Shown here: positions 1-5,247 of the stretch, one piece after another | Layout: every line of letters begins with the position of its first letter | Position numbering within the stretch: the first letter of the stretch is position 1 | Origin: Victivallales bacterium | Lineage (GTDB): Bacteria; Verrucomicrobiota; Lentisphaeria; Oligosphaerales; Oligosphaeraceae | Assembly: GCA_017615955.1 (NCBI GenBank) | Contig: JAFZZD010000348.1 | Location: 1 to 7,178 of the forward strand | Length of the DNA stretch: 7,178 nt | Direction of reading: 5' to 3' | Notes under the pieces: generated by a model | Database searches by the model: none | Told to the model about the DNA's origin: nothing | Seen by the model: only the letters and a program-made list of their open reading frames with translations | Position numbers and translations under genes: made by a program

Positions 1-37
1 CAGAGACGCAAAGAAAAATAAAACTTTTGCGTCTCTG
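1..37 (-). terminator. Possible terminator hairpin after the last gene
   Basis: Bases 1-12 and 26-37 form a perfect 12-base-pair stem with a 13-base AT-rich loop, about 70 bases after the stop codon of the last gene. As minus-strand RNA the stem would be CAGAGACGCAAA paired with TTTGCGTCTCTG. Two T-runs (TTTTTT and TTTTTTTT on the minus strand) occur between the stop codon and the stem, each just after a repeat block. Whether a U-tract follows the stem cannot be seen because the window ends at base 1. Confidence 0.35.
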
Positions 38-109
38 CGCCTCCGCGCCTCTGCGTTAAAAAAAAGCGTCTCTGCGCCTCTGCGTTAAAAAAGGCGTCTT
101 TGCGTTTAG
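1..109. repeat. Octamer-ladder repeat element at the operon's 3' end
   Basis: GC-rich 8-base units of the form GCGYCTCT are followed each time by a GCGTTAAA-type cap and an A-run. Block one (29-60) has three octamers plus cap, block two (66-89) has two plus cap, block three (94-109) has one plus a GCGTTTAG cap that contains the TAA stop codon (106-108 read on the minus strand) of the SDR-like gene. Bases 1-12 are the perfect reverse complement of 26-37, so the left edge is an inverted arm. The element may continue beyond base 1. It resembles short-period interspersed repeats found in many environmental bacterial genomes (from memory). No gene lies here. Confidence 0.8.
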
Positions 110-1038
110 ATCAGCCCTTGGTATTTGGCGGTCCAGATGGCGGTTTCCTGTATGGCGTCTTCTGGTGTGTGCTTGGGATTGTAGCCCAGCTGGCAGCGTG
201 CCTTCTCAATGGTGAAGCACATGTCGCAGGCCAGGAAGCGCAAGCCTGTTTCGTGGACATTGCCCTTGTATTTCGCCAGCATTTCCTCCAATGGCATCAG
301 ATTGATGTGTGCCTGCTTGCCTAGTGCTGCCGCATTCAGTTCAATGAATTTCGTCAGGTGCACTGCATGGGACAGGCAGATGTTATAGACCTGGCCCTTG
401 CTGGTTGGCTTTGCCAGAGCAAGCAGGAAGGATGTTGCCAGATCCTCCACATGGATTGGCTGCAGCAGTGCCTGCCCGTCATTTGGCAAATCAAGTGTCT
501 TTTCATCCAGAATGTCCTTGATGAAGTCCTGGCGGCGCCCGCCCAGGTTGTCCAGTGGCAGCATGCCTGGCCCAGTTATGTAGCAGGGACGTATGACCGT
601 GGCGGGGAAGCCCTCCTCAAGGAAGTAGTTCAGCACCAGGTTGTCCACAACGCGTTTCTGCGCCCAGCCGCTGGAGCCCTCAAAGCCGCCGTACTGCGCC
701 GTCTCATCGCATGGCACGAAGGGCAGCGGCGCATAGCCGCCAGTTGAACTGCAGTGGATGTAGTGATGCAGATTGCGGGCATATTTCTTCACGTTGTTGA
801 TGGAGGCGACTGATGGCACCGTGTCGATTATGTGTGTGTAGCCCGCCTTCAGTATCTCTGCCATCGCGGTCTCGTCCGACTTGTCGGCAACTATGGTCTC
901 GATGCCCTGGGGCATATCATCTGCGAAAGTCTGCTTCTTGCCGCGTGCAAGTACGGTGAAGTCTGCGCCTTCAGCCAGAAGCTGCTTGGCGATGTTGTGT
1001 CCAAGCCAGCCAGTTCCACCCATCAACAAAATCTTCAT
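106..1038 (-). CDS. Atypical NAD(P)-binding SDR / epimerase-like protein
   Basis: 310 aa, extended-SDR size, starting right at the Rossmann strand. Seen: MKILLMGGTGWLG (1-13) with the GGTGxxG dinucleotide motif (7-13); DTVPS (72-76) after the fourth strand; HCSSTGGYAPLP (95-106) with the active-site Ser/Thr; IRPCYITGPG (149-158), the RPxxxxGPG substrate segment; PIHVEDLA (194-201); and GQVYNI (215-220). The catalytic YxxxK is incomplete: K128 is kept in SGWAQKR, but the Tyr slot 25 residues after T99 is Gly124. That pattern fits atypical SDRs (CSP41/isoflavone-reductase-like) rather than classical UDP-sugar epimerases. It is translationally coupled to the creatininase-like gene by ATGA and has its own AAGGAG. 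It may bind NAD(P) and a sugar or nucleic acid; a redox role is uncertain. It is the last gene, its TAA falling inside the terminal repeat. Confidence 0.85.
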   Translation of the reverse strand: MKILLMGGTGWLGHNIAKQLLAEGADFTVLARGKKQTFADDMPQGIETIVADKSDETAMAEILKAGYTHIIDTVPSVASINNVKKYARNLHHYIHCSSTGGYAPLPFVPCDETAQYGGFEGSSGWAQKRVVDNLVLNYFLEEGFPATVIRPCYITGPGMLPLDNLGGRRQDFIKDILDEKTLDLPNDGQALLQPIHVEDLATSFLLALAKPTSKGQVYNICLSHAVHLTKFIELNAAALGKQAHINLMPLEEMLAKYKGNVHETGLRFLACDMCFTIEKARCQLGYNPKHTPEDAIQETAIWTAKYQGLI

Positions 1039-1784
1039 TTTGCGTCTCCTTTTTTGAAAAGTAATTCCTCTATGTCCAGAGCTGCGCATTCCAGTGCGAA
1101 GTCACCGAATTCAGCGGTGGCGTTTTTACCTTCGCGGGCGAACCAGAGGGAGCCGTCGATTCTGTCCAGCTCCACCAGTTCAGGATACATCTTCATCACC
1201 TCGCTGGTTTCTGTTCTGCCAGCATGGTCGCCCTTGACCTTCTTGCCATTTTCGCCGCAGCGAATTGGATGCACCTGTATCCATGCGAAGGGATTGTTGT
1301 TGCCCGAATAGTATGAGGCGAATTTCTCCGTGCCCCACCAGCCTTCGCCACTCTCCTTTTCCAGCCACTCGAAGATGACGTGCCTGCCCGCGAAGCGGAA
1401 TGTCAGGTCAGTTGGCATGCCCTGGGTGAATTCCTCGGTCTGGTGCGCTATGAAGGCGTGTATGTTGCGGAAGCCAACGCGAAGCAGGCCGCGGAATATA
1501 TCCTCCGCAACTGGGATGATGTGCGCACCATCCACATGCACGGTGCCTTTTGATTCGGGACTTGCCACGGCGAGCGAGGCGCAGCCATAGTAGAATGGCG
1601 GCAGCACCACCAGTTCAGGGTGTCTTTCCTCCACGCGGCGTATTGCCTCGATGCAGGTGAAGCAGTCCGTGCCCAGCGGCAGATGTTCCGCATGGTACTC
1701 AATCACGCCAAGCGGCAAGGCAACAGGCGTGTTGTTCTTGATTGCCTCACGCACCTGGTAGGGCAGCATCTTCAGATATTGCAT
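1035..1784 (-). CDS. Creatininase-family metal-dependent hydrolase, divergent
   Basis: 249 aa, the usual length of the creatininase/creatinine amidohydrolase family, two-metal enzymes that open amide rings; relatives include MftE and formamide hydrolases. Seen: PLGVIEYHAEHLPLGTD (24-40), corresponding to the family PxGSxEqHGpHLPLgTD, with metal ligands E29, H31 and D40; FYYGCASLAVASPESKGTVHV (from 64), matching the conserved substrate-side segment; and GDHAGRTETSEVM (185-197), the HAGxxETS block. The usual NGHGGN (NGHYEN in creatininase) is instead IAHQTEEFTQG (112-122): H114 is kept but the flanking glycines and the Asn are lost, so the second metal site or the substrate differs. No creatinine pathway is nearby, so a role in sugar-derivative hydrolysis is an inference from context. 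The stop overlaps the next start as ATGA. Confidence 0.85.
   Translation of the reverse strand: MQYLKMLPYQVREAIKNNTPVALPLGVIEYHAEHLPLGTDCFTCIEAIRRVEERHPELVVLPPFYYGCASLAVASPESKGTVHVDGAHIIPVAEDIFRGLLRVGFRNIHAFIAHQTEEFTQGMPTDLTFRFAGRHVIFEWLEKESGEGWWGTEKFASYYSGNNNPFAWIQVHPIRCGENGKKVKGDHAGRTETSEVMKMYPELVELDRIDGSLWFAREGKNATAEFGDFALECAALDIEELLFKKGDAK
1046..1051 (-). promoter_or_regulatory. Ribosome binding site that sets the SDR-like gene start
   Basis: AAGGAG on the minus strand, 7 bases before the ATG at 1038. It excludes the longer reading from 1089, whose extra 17 residues are basic, precede the Rossmann strand and overlap the neighbouring gene in another frame. Confidence 0.9.
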
Positions 1785-2493
1785 CCTCGTTTTCCTCTTC
1801 GTTCTTATGTTTCTTGTCGTGGTTGCCGTCTATTACAATAACAAACTCGCCTTTCTGCTTGCCTTCGGCGAATGCCTGTGCCAGCTGCGGCAGAGTGCCT
1901 CTTTGGCAGCGCTCGAACTGCTTGGTCAATTCCATGCATACCGCAGCCTGACGCTCGCCATACACTTGCGCTGCCTCCTCTAGGAACTTGCCCACGCGGA
2001 ATGGCGATTCGTAGAATACCAGTGTGTGCGGCATGGCAACCTCCTGTTCCAGAAACCTGCGCAGTGCGCCTGGCTTCTTGGGCGGAAAGCCCTTGAACGT
2101 GTATGATGTACAGGGCAGACCCGACATGATCAGGGCCAGCGGCACGGCGCTGGCTCCAGGTATGGGTACAATCTCGTGTCCCGCCTGGATTGCCGCACGC
2201 ACGGCTGGAAAGCCTGGATCGCTGATGAGCGGATAGCCTGCATCGCTGCAGATGCCTACGTCGTGCCCCTGGTCCAGCAATGCAACGATTTTTCCCGCCA
2301 CGCCACGTTCGTTGTACTCGTGGTTGGAGAACACGACGGGCGGGCGCGGTATGCCCAGCAGCTGCAGCAGATTGCCAGTGTGCCGCGTGTCCTCGCAGGC
2401 AAGGGCATAGACTGACTTGAGCGTCTCGACAGTGCGCTGGGATACGTCTGACAGATTGCCAATGGGCGTGGCTATGATGTAGAGCTTTGCCAT
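1747..2493 (-). CDS. rsmI: 16S rRNA (cytidine-2'-O)-methyltransferase RsmI, short form
   Basis: 248 aa. RsmI uses S-adenosylmethionine to 2'-O-methylate C1402 in the decoding centre of 16S rRNA. Seen: ATPIGNLSD (8-16); CEDTRHTGNLL (33-43); HEYNE (58-62); SDAGYPLISDPG (83-94); IPGASA (111-116), typical of the tetrapyrrole-methylase fold; FKGFPPKK (133-140); YESPFR (161-166), usually YESPHR; and ELTKQFE (188-194). The core ends at GEFVIVIDG (215-223). E. coli RsmI is about 286 aa; the C-terminal extra domain of roughly 50 residues is missing here and is replaced by a charged tail (DKKHKNEEENEDAISED, 226-242). The last 38 bases overlap the creatininase-family gene, and the acidic codons of the tail hold that gene's Shine-Dalgarno. 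Only AAGG, 3 bases before the ATG, is available as its own ribosome binding site, so coupling to the gene before it is likely. Confidence 0.95.
   Translation of the reverse strand: MAKLYIIATPIGNLSDVSQRTVETLKSVYALACEDTRHTGNLLQLLGIPRPPVVFSNHEYNERGVAGKIVALLDQGHDVGICSDAGYPLISDPGFPAVRAAIQAGHEIVPIPGASAVPLALIMSGLPCTSYTFKGFPPKKPGALRRFLEQEVAMPHTLVFYESPFRVGKFLEEAAQVYGERQAAVCMELTKQFERCQRGTLPQLAQAFAEGKQKGEFVIVIDGNHDKKHKNEEENEDAISEDAALPGA
1793..1798 (-). promoter_or_regulatory. Ribosome binding site embedded in the rsmI tail
   Basis: AGAGGA on the minus strand, 8 bases before the creatininase-family ATG (1784). It is read in the rsmI frame as part of the Glu-Glu-Glu-Asn-Glu run and supports the 1784 start over the next in-frame ATG (residue 6). 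Confidence 0.8.
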
Positions 2494-2498
2494 TTGCC

Positions 2499-3419
2499 TT
2501 AGTACGCCAGTTTCGGAGCCAGGTATTTCTTGACATCGCTGGCGTCCTTGATTTCAGGAAGACCTGCGATTGCCTGCCATATTTCGTTGTGCGTGACGGC
2601 ATCGCCAGGAGCCAATGTCAGCAGCGGGGACAATGTCTCGATTTCGCTGAAGTTCTTGCAGGTGTATGCCTCCACGTTGCAACCATTGTCGGAATATGGC
2701 ACGTCCCTGTCATACAGGTCAATGAACTTGACCAAAGCCACGCCATTGTTCACGTATGCAATCCAGCCGTCATCCGTATAGAAGCCGATTTTTGCATTGC
2801 TGGTGGCCTTTTTGTCTTGGCGTAGAAGGATGTATTCATCCTCCAGGGACAGGCGTTTGTCAGCGGTGCTGGTATATGGCCAGAGCATAAGTGTGCGGTC
2901 TGGCGTGAAGGGGTCCCGTTTTGTATCACGAGACTGTGGTATGATGGTGACGCCGCCAGGCGCCATGATTGTCAGTGCCCATGCCGCAATGGTGATGTCC
3001 CACTGCCCGCAGTTGGTGACCTTGTGCTCCAGCAGGAAGCTGTTCTTCTCGTCCTTTGTGATGCTGATGGATTTCTGCACGCCTGAGATTGCCTCTGGCT
3101 CGGCCTTGAATTCAAAGCCGTCAGGCACAGCCTTGACCTTGACTGGCGCATTGTCAGGCGCGTATGTGCGAGGCGCCACCTCAGGCGAAATCCATAGTCT
3201 ATGCCCGCCATACAGCGTGAAGCCAGTGTTGACGGTCTTCATCGGGGTTGGAGCCATCACGTTGAAGATGTTGTCGCTGCTCTTCATCCAGCCGCCAATC
3301 ACCCTGGGACCGAAGTCCCTTGTCACCGCAATGGTGAAGTCCCCGCTCTTCAATTCAACACAATTCTTGTATTCACCGACGTCACGAGTTTTCATTTCAC
3401 CGACTTCACGAGTTTTCAT
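2499..3419 (-). CDS. DUF4380 protein with a galactose-mutarotase-like fold
   Basis: 306 aa, probably soluble and cytosolic: no signal peptide or membrane segment is visible. The pattern matches DUF4380 as I remember it: FGPRVIGG (36-43); LYGGHRLWISPE (69-80); RTYAPDN (84-90) then PV; ISGVQKSISI (111-120); AAWALTIMAPGG (145-156) then PQSRD; a C-terminal NVEAYTC (248-254), EIETLSPLLTLAPGD (259-273) and HNEIW (277-281). DUF4380 is related to the beta-sandwich sugar-binding fold of aldose 1-epimerases, where a His and a Glu do catalysis; H73, E80, E250, H277 and E279 are candidates here, by analogy only. Lying directly after the aldolase with a strong Shine-Dalgarno, it probably acts on or senses a sugar or sugar derivative of the same pathway. 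The N-terminal octapeptide is duplicated. Stop is TAA, 5 bases before rsmI. Confidence 0.8.
   Translation of the reverse strand: MKTREVGEMKTRDVGEYKNCVELKSGDFTIAVTRDFGPRVIGGWMKSSDNIFNVMAPTPMKTVNTGFTLYGGHRLWISPEVAPRTYAPDNAPVKVKAVPDGFEFKAEPEAISGVQKSISITKDEKNSFLLEHKVTNCGQWDITIAAWALTIMAPGGVTIIPQSRDTKRDPFTPDRTLMLWPYTSTADKRLSLEDEYILLRQDKKATSNAKIGFYTDDGWIAYVNNGVALVKFIDLYDRDVPYSDNGCNVEAYTCKNFSEIETLSPLLTLAPGDAVTHNEIWQAIAGLPEIKDASDVKKYLAPKLAY
3372..3419 (-). repeat. 24-base tandem duplication of the start region
   Basis: Two adjacent 24-base copies (3419-3396 and 3395-3372 on the minus strand) differ at a single base (GAAGTC against GACGTC). They encode MKTREVGE then MKTRDVGE, so the start codon and seven following codons are present twice, in frame. 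The conserved part of the protein begins immediately afterwards (YKNCVEL). Confidence 0.95.
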
Positions 3420-3425
3420 TTTTAA

Positions 3426-3430
3426 CCTCC
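3426..3430 (-). promoter_or_regulatory. Strong ribosome binding site before the DUF4380 gene
   Basis: GGAGG on the minus strand, 6 bases before the ATG at 3419, inside the 18-base spacer after the aldolase stop. It favours the first of two tandem ATG copies as the start; the second ATG (3395) is 30 bases from it. Confidence 0.85.
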
Positions 3431-3437
3431 GATGTTT

Positions 3438-4049
3438 CTAGGCCTTCACTGCCTTTACGATTGCCTTTGCATCTGCTTCGATTGCTGCCAGGGATTTACC
3501 TGCCTTGTAAATCGCGCTGCCGATGCCCACGCCAGCGCACACCTTCATGAAGGAAGGTATGTTGTCGATGTTTACGCCGCCAACTGCAAGAATAGGTGTT
3601 TTGATTACTGCCTTCAGGTCCTTGACGTAGGTGGGGCCAAGAATGGCGGGGAACAGCTTCAGGTAGTCAGCCCCAGCCTGCTCTGCAACAAAGCCCTCGC
3701 TTGCAGTAAAGAAGCCAGGTATGGATATCATGTCGGCAAGTTTTGTGGCGCGGATTACGTCTGGCACTGTATTTGGCGACACGATGAAACTGCCACCCGC
3801 GTGATGCACGTTCTGCACATCCTCGCATGTCAGCACGGTTCCCGCGCCCACTATCATCTTGTCTCCACAATGCTGAACTGCCCGCTTGATGCTGGTGAAT
3901 GCGTCAGGAGAGTTCAAAGGAATCTCCAGCAGACGGATTCCCGTATTGAAAAGCACGTCGCAGACCTGTTCAGTTTCGTTTGGAGTTATGCCCCTGAGTA
4001 TTGCGATTGCGGGGCATTGCGCCATGAATTTCTGGAATTGCTCTTTCAT
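3438..4049 (-). CDS. KDPG/KDPGal aldolase, DgoA-like
   Basis: 203 aa class I aldolase of the KDPG/KHG family (TIM barrel, trimer in known members), cleaving a 2-keto-3-deoxy-6-phospho sugar acid to pyruvate and glyceraldehyde 3-phosphate. Seen: AILRGITP (16-23); LEIPLNSP (41-48) with the catalytic E42; GAGTVL (68-73); SPNTVPDVIR (91-100); YLKLFPA (129-135) with Schiff-base K131; GPTYVKDLKAV (138-148); AVGGV (155-159); and GVGIGSAIYKAGKS, the phosphate-binding end. EIPLNSP, the GP.Y.K.LKAV block and V156 in AVGGV match E. coli DgoA, where Val154 replaces the Thr161 of Eda and is reported to favour the galactonate epimer. By sequence I call KDPGal aldolase as likely, with KDPG or 4-hydroxy-2-oxoglutarate activity also possible. 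Stop is TAG, 18 bases before the next gene. Confidence 0.9.
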   Translation of the reverse strand: MKEQFQKFMAQCPAIAILRGITPNETEQVCDVLFNTGIRLLEIPLNSPDAFTSIKRAVQHCGDKMIVGAGTVLTCEDVQNVHHAGGSFIVSPNTVPDVIRATKLADMISIPGFFTASEGFVAEQAGADYLKLFPAILGPTYVKDLKAVIKTPILAVGGVNIDNIPSFMKVCAGVGIGSAIYKAGKSLAAIEADAKAIVKAVKA

Positions 4050-5146
4050 CTTTGCACCCTTCCTGAGGCAGAGCCTTTCATGAGGTTTTCAACTTCGGAA
4101 CGCGTGGCGTAGTTGTAGTCGCCGCTGAAAGTGTGCTTCAATGCGCTGGATGCCACTGCGAATCGAATCGCCTTTGATGGCTCTGCCAGTTCCGGCGTGT
4201 TGAGGGAGAAGAGCAATCCTGCGCAGAAACTGTCCCCTCCGCCAAATCGGTCAACGATGTTCCGTATCTGGTATGGCTCGTAGCTGCCGTCCTCCGCCAA
4301 GGGCGCGAAGAAGGCCTTCTTCGCGGCGCAGTCGTAAAGCATGCCGCCCCAGTTGTTGTGGTCTGCGGAAATGCTTTCGCGCAGGGTGATGGCGACAAAC
4401 TTGGCCTGCGGGAACTTGGTGCTCAATGCGGCGGCCACTTCCTGGTAGCCTGCTATGTTAAGCTGCCCCTTGTCAATGGCGGTGTTGCTGGCGTTGATGC
4501 CGAACACGTCGGAGGCGTCCTCCTCATTGCCGATGATGATGTCCGCATACTTTACAATCTGCTCCATGCACCTACCAGCCAGCGCCTTCTTCTCCGTGCC
4601 GGGCTCCCAGTTCCACAGCTTCTTGCGGTAGTTCAAATCCACGGAAATCGTGAGGCCTTTTTCCTTTGCCTTTGCCGCAAGTGCCAGCGTGCTCTCGAAT
4701 GCGTTTTTGGACAGTGATGGGGTAATGCCCGTCAGATGCAGATGTGTTACGCCCTGAAGCATGGCGTCAAAGTCGTAGTCTGCTGGCGCCAGCAGGGAGA
4801 TTGTGGAGTAGTCCCGGTCATACAGCACATTGGAGCCGCGCATATTGGAGCCATGTTCAGCGTAGTAGATGCCCATACGTCCCGTCTTTGAAAAGAGGAT
4901 GCCCGTCACATCCACGCCGATGCCCCTTAACTCACAGGCGAACGCCTTTGCAATGATGTTTTCGGGCAATGCGGTGAGATACTTGCTCTTGCCGCCGAGC
5001 ATGGCCACGGATGCGCATACATTGGCCTCGCCACCGCCAAAGGTGGCGTTCAAATCACCTGGCAGTGCCTGTGCGAAACGCAGCTTGCCCTGGGGGCAGA
5101 GACGCACCATTACTTCACCAAATCCAGCAATGCAGAAATCCGACAT
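4046..5146 (-). CDS. kdgK: PfkB-family 2-keto-3-deoxygluconate/galactonate kinase
   Basis: 366 aa from the ATG chosen here; ATP-dependent phosphorylation of a 2-keto-3-deoxy sugar acid to its 6-phospho form, cytosolic. Seen: IAGFGEVMVRL at the N-terminus; first PfkB signature region FGGGEANVCASVAMLGG (36-52), which binds the sugar; DLNYR (170-174), typical of KDG kinases; GNEED (206-210); and the second signature DRFGGGDSFCAGLL (299-312), with the anion-hole glycines and catalytic base D305. A start at GTG 5176 would add ten residues encoded partly by the palindromic repeat and is rejected. The stop codon overlaps the aldolase start as ATGA, so kinase and aldolase are translationally coupled, the classic KDG kinase/KDP-sugar aldolase pair. 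The gene is slightly longer than many KdgK proteins (about 310-340 aa). Gluconate versus galactonate stereochemistry cannot be told from the kinase alone. Confidence 0.9.
   Translation of the reverse strand: MSDFCIAGFGEVMVRLCPQGKLRFAQALPGDLNATFGGGEANVCASVAMLGGKSKYLTALPENIIAKAFACELRGIGVDVTGILFSKTGRMGIYYAEHGSNMRGSNVLYDRDYSTISLLAPADYDFDAMLQGVTHLHLTGITPSLSKNAFESTLALAAKAKEKGLTISVDLNYRKKLWNWEPGTEKKALAGRCMEQIVKYADIIIGNEEDASDVFGINASNTAIDKGQLNIAGYQEVAAALSTKFPQAKFVAITLRESISADHNNWGGMLYDCAAKKAFFAPLAEDGSYEPYQIRNIVDRFGGGDSFCAGLLFSLNTPELAEPSKAIRFAVASSALKHTFSGDYNYATRSEVENLMKGSASGRVQR
4058..4064 (-). promoter_or_regulatory. Ribosome binding site of the aldolase inside the kinase gene
   Basis: AGGAAGG on the minus strand is 8 bases before the aldolase ATG (4049). 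It lies in the last codons of the kinase, which explains how the aldolase can be initiated efficiently despite the ATGA overlap. Confidence 0.8.
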
Positions 5147-5155
5147 GATTTTACT

Positions 5156-5161
5156 CTCCTC
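5156..5161 (-). promoter_or_regulatory. Ribosome binding site that sets the kinase start
   Basis: GAGGAG on the minus strand lies 9 bases before the ATG at 5146. The upstream alternative, a GTG at 5176, falls inside the palindromic repeat and would place this Shine-Dalgarno inside the coding sequence. The ATG at 5146 is therefore preferred. Confidence 0.85.
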
Positions 5162-5168
5162 TTTTTTA

Positions 5169-5240
5169 TTATCCACGGATTCACGCAGATTTTCACAGAT
5201 TATTTTTAATCTGCGTGAATCTGCGTGAATCCGTGGATAA
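5169..5240. repeat. 72-base intergenic palindromic repeat element
   Basis: The outer arms, 5169-5191 and 5218-5240, are perfect 23-base reverse complements. The inner arms (5192-5201 against 5208-5217) match at 7 of 10 positions, leaving a loop of about 6 bases (ATTTTT, 5202-5207). The right half is built of 10-base units: CTGCGTGAAT twice (5211-5220, 5221-5230), then a CCGTGGATAA cap; the left half mirrors this with related units. It fills most of the gap between the acetyltransferase and kinase genes. Read on the minus strand it is followed by AATAAAAAAGAGG, not a U-run, so it does not look like an intrinsic terminator for the operon. Its modular form resembles interspersed palindromes seen in many environmental genomes (from memory). 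It may affect mRNA stability or processing between the two halves of the operon. Confidence 0.85.
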
Positions 5241-5247
5241 TATTTGG

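Noticed and set aside
1..109. A CRISPR array
   Set aside because: Units are 8 bases with no unique spacers of constant length; this is a short-period tandem repeat.
1038..1056. TTTTGCGTCTC shared between the SDR-like gene's ribosome binding region and the terminal repeat (25-35)
   Set aside because: An 11-base match that includes the Shine-Dalgarno and start context; it lacks the octamer periodicity and cap, so chance is the simplest explanation.
1039..1089. A 17-residue N-terminal extension of the SDR-like protein
   Set aside because: The ATG at 1038 has AAGGAG 7 bases upstream, begins directly with the Rossmann strand and forms an ATGA junction; the extension is basic and overlaps coding sequence of the previous gene.
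1805..2602. A 265-codon open frame on the minus strand overlapping rsmI
   Set aside because: It is a frame-shifted shadow of rsmI and the end of the DUF4380 gene; its translation is Arg/His/Ser-rich with no recognisable motif, while the rsmI frame holds all family motifs.
2797..3441. A 214-codon plus-strand open frame opposite the DUF4380 gene, and other long plus-strand frames such as 3432-4112
   Set aside because: All are antisense to genes with clear family motifs, and their translations show no recognisable domains.
5169..5240. The palindrome as an intrinsic transcription terminator
   Set aside because: Read in the operon direction it is followed by an A-rich stretch rather than a U-run, and downstream genes have no obvious promoter of their own in the gap.
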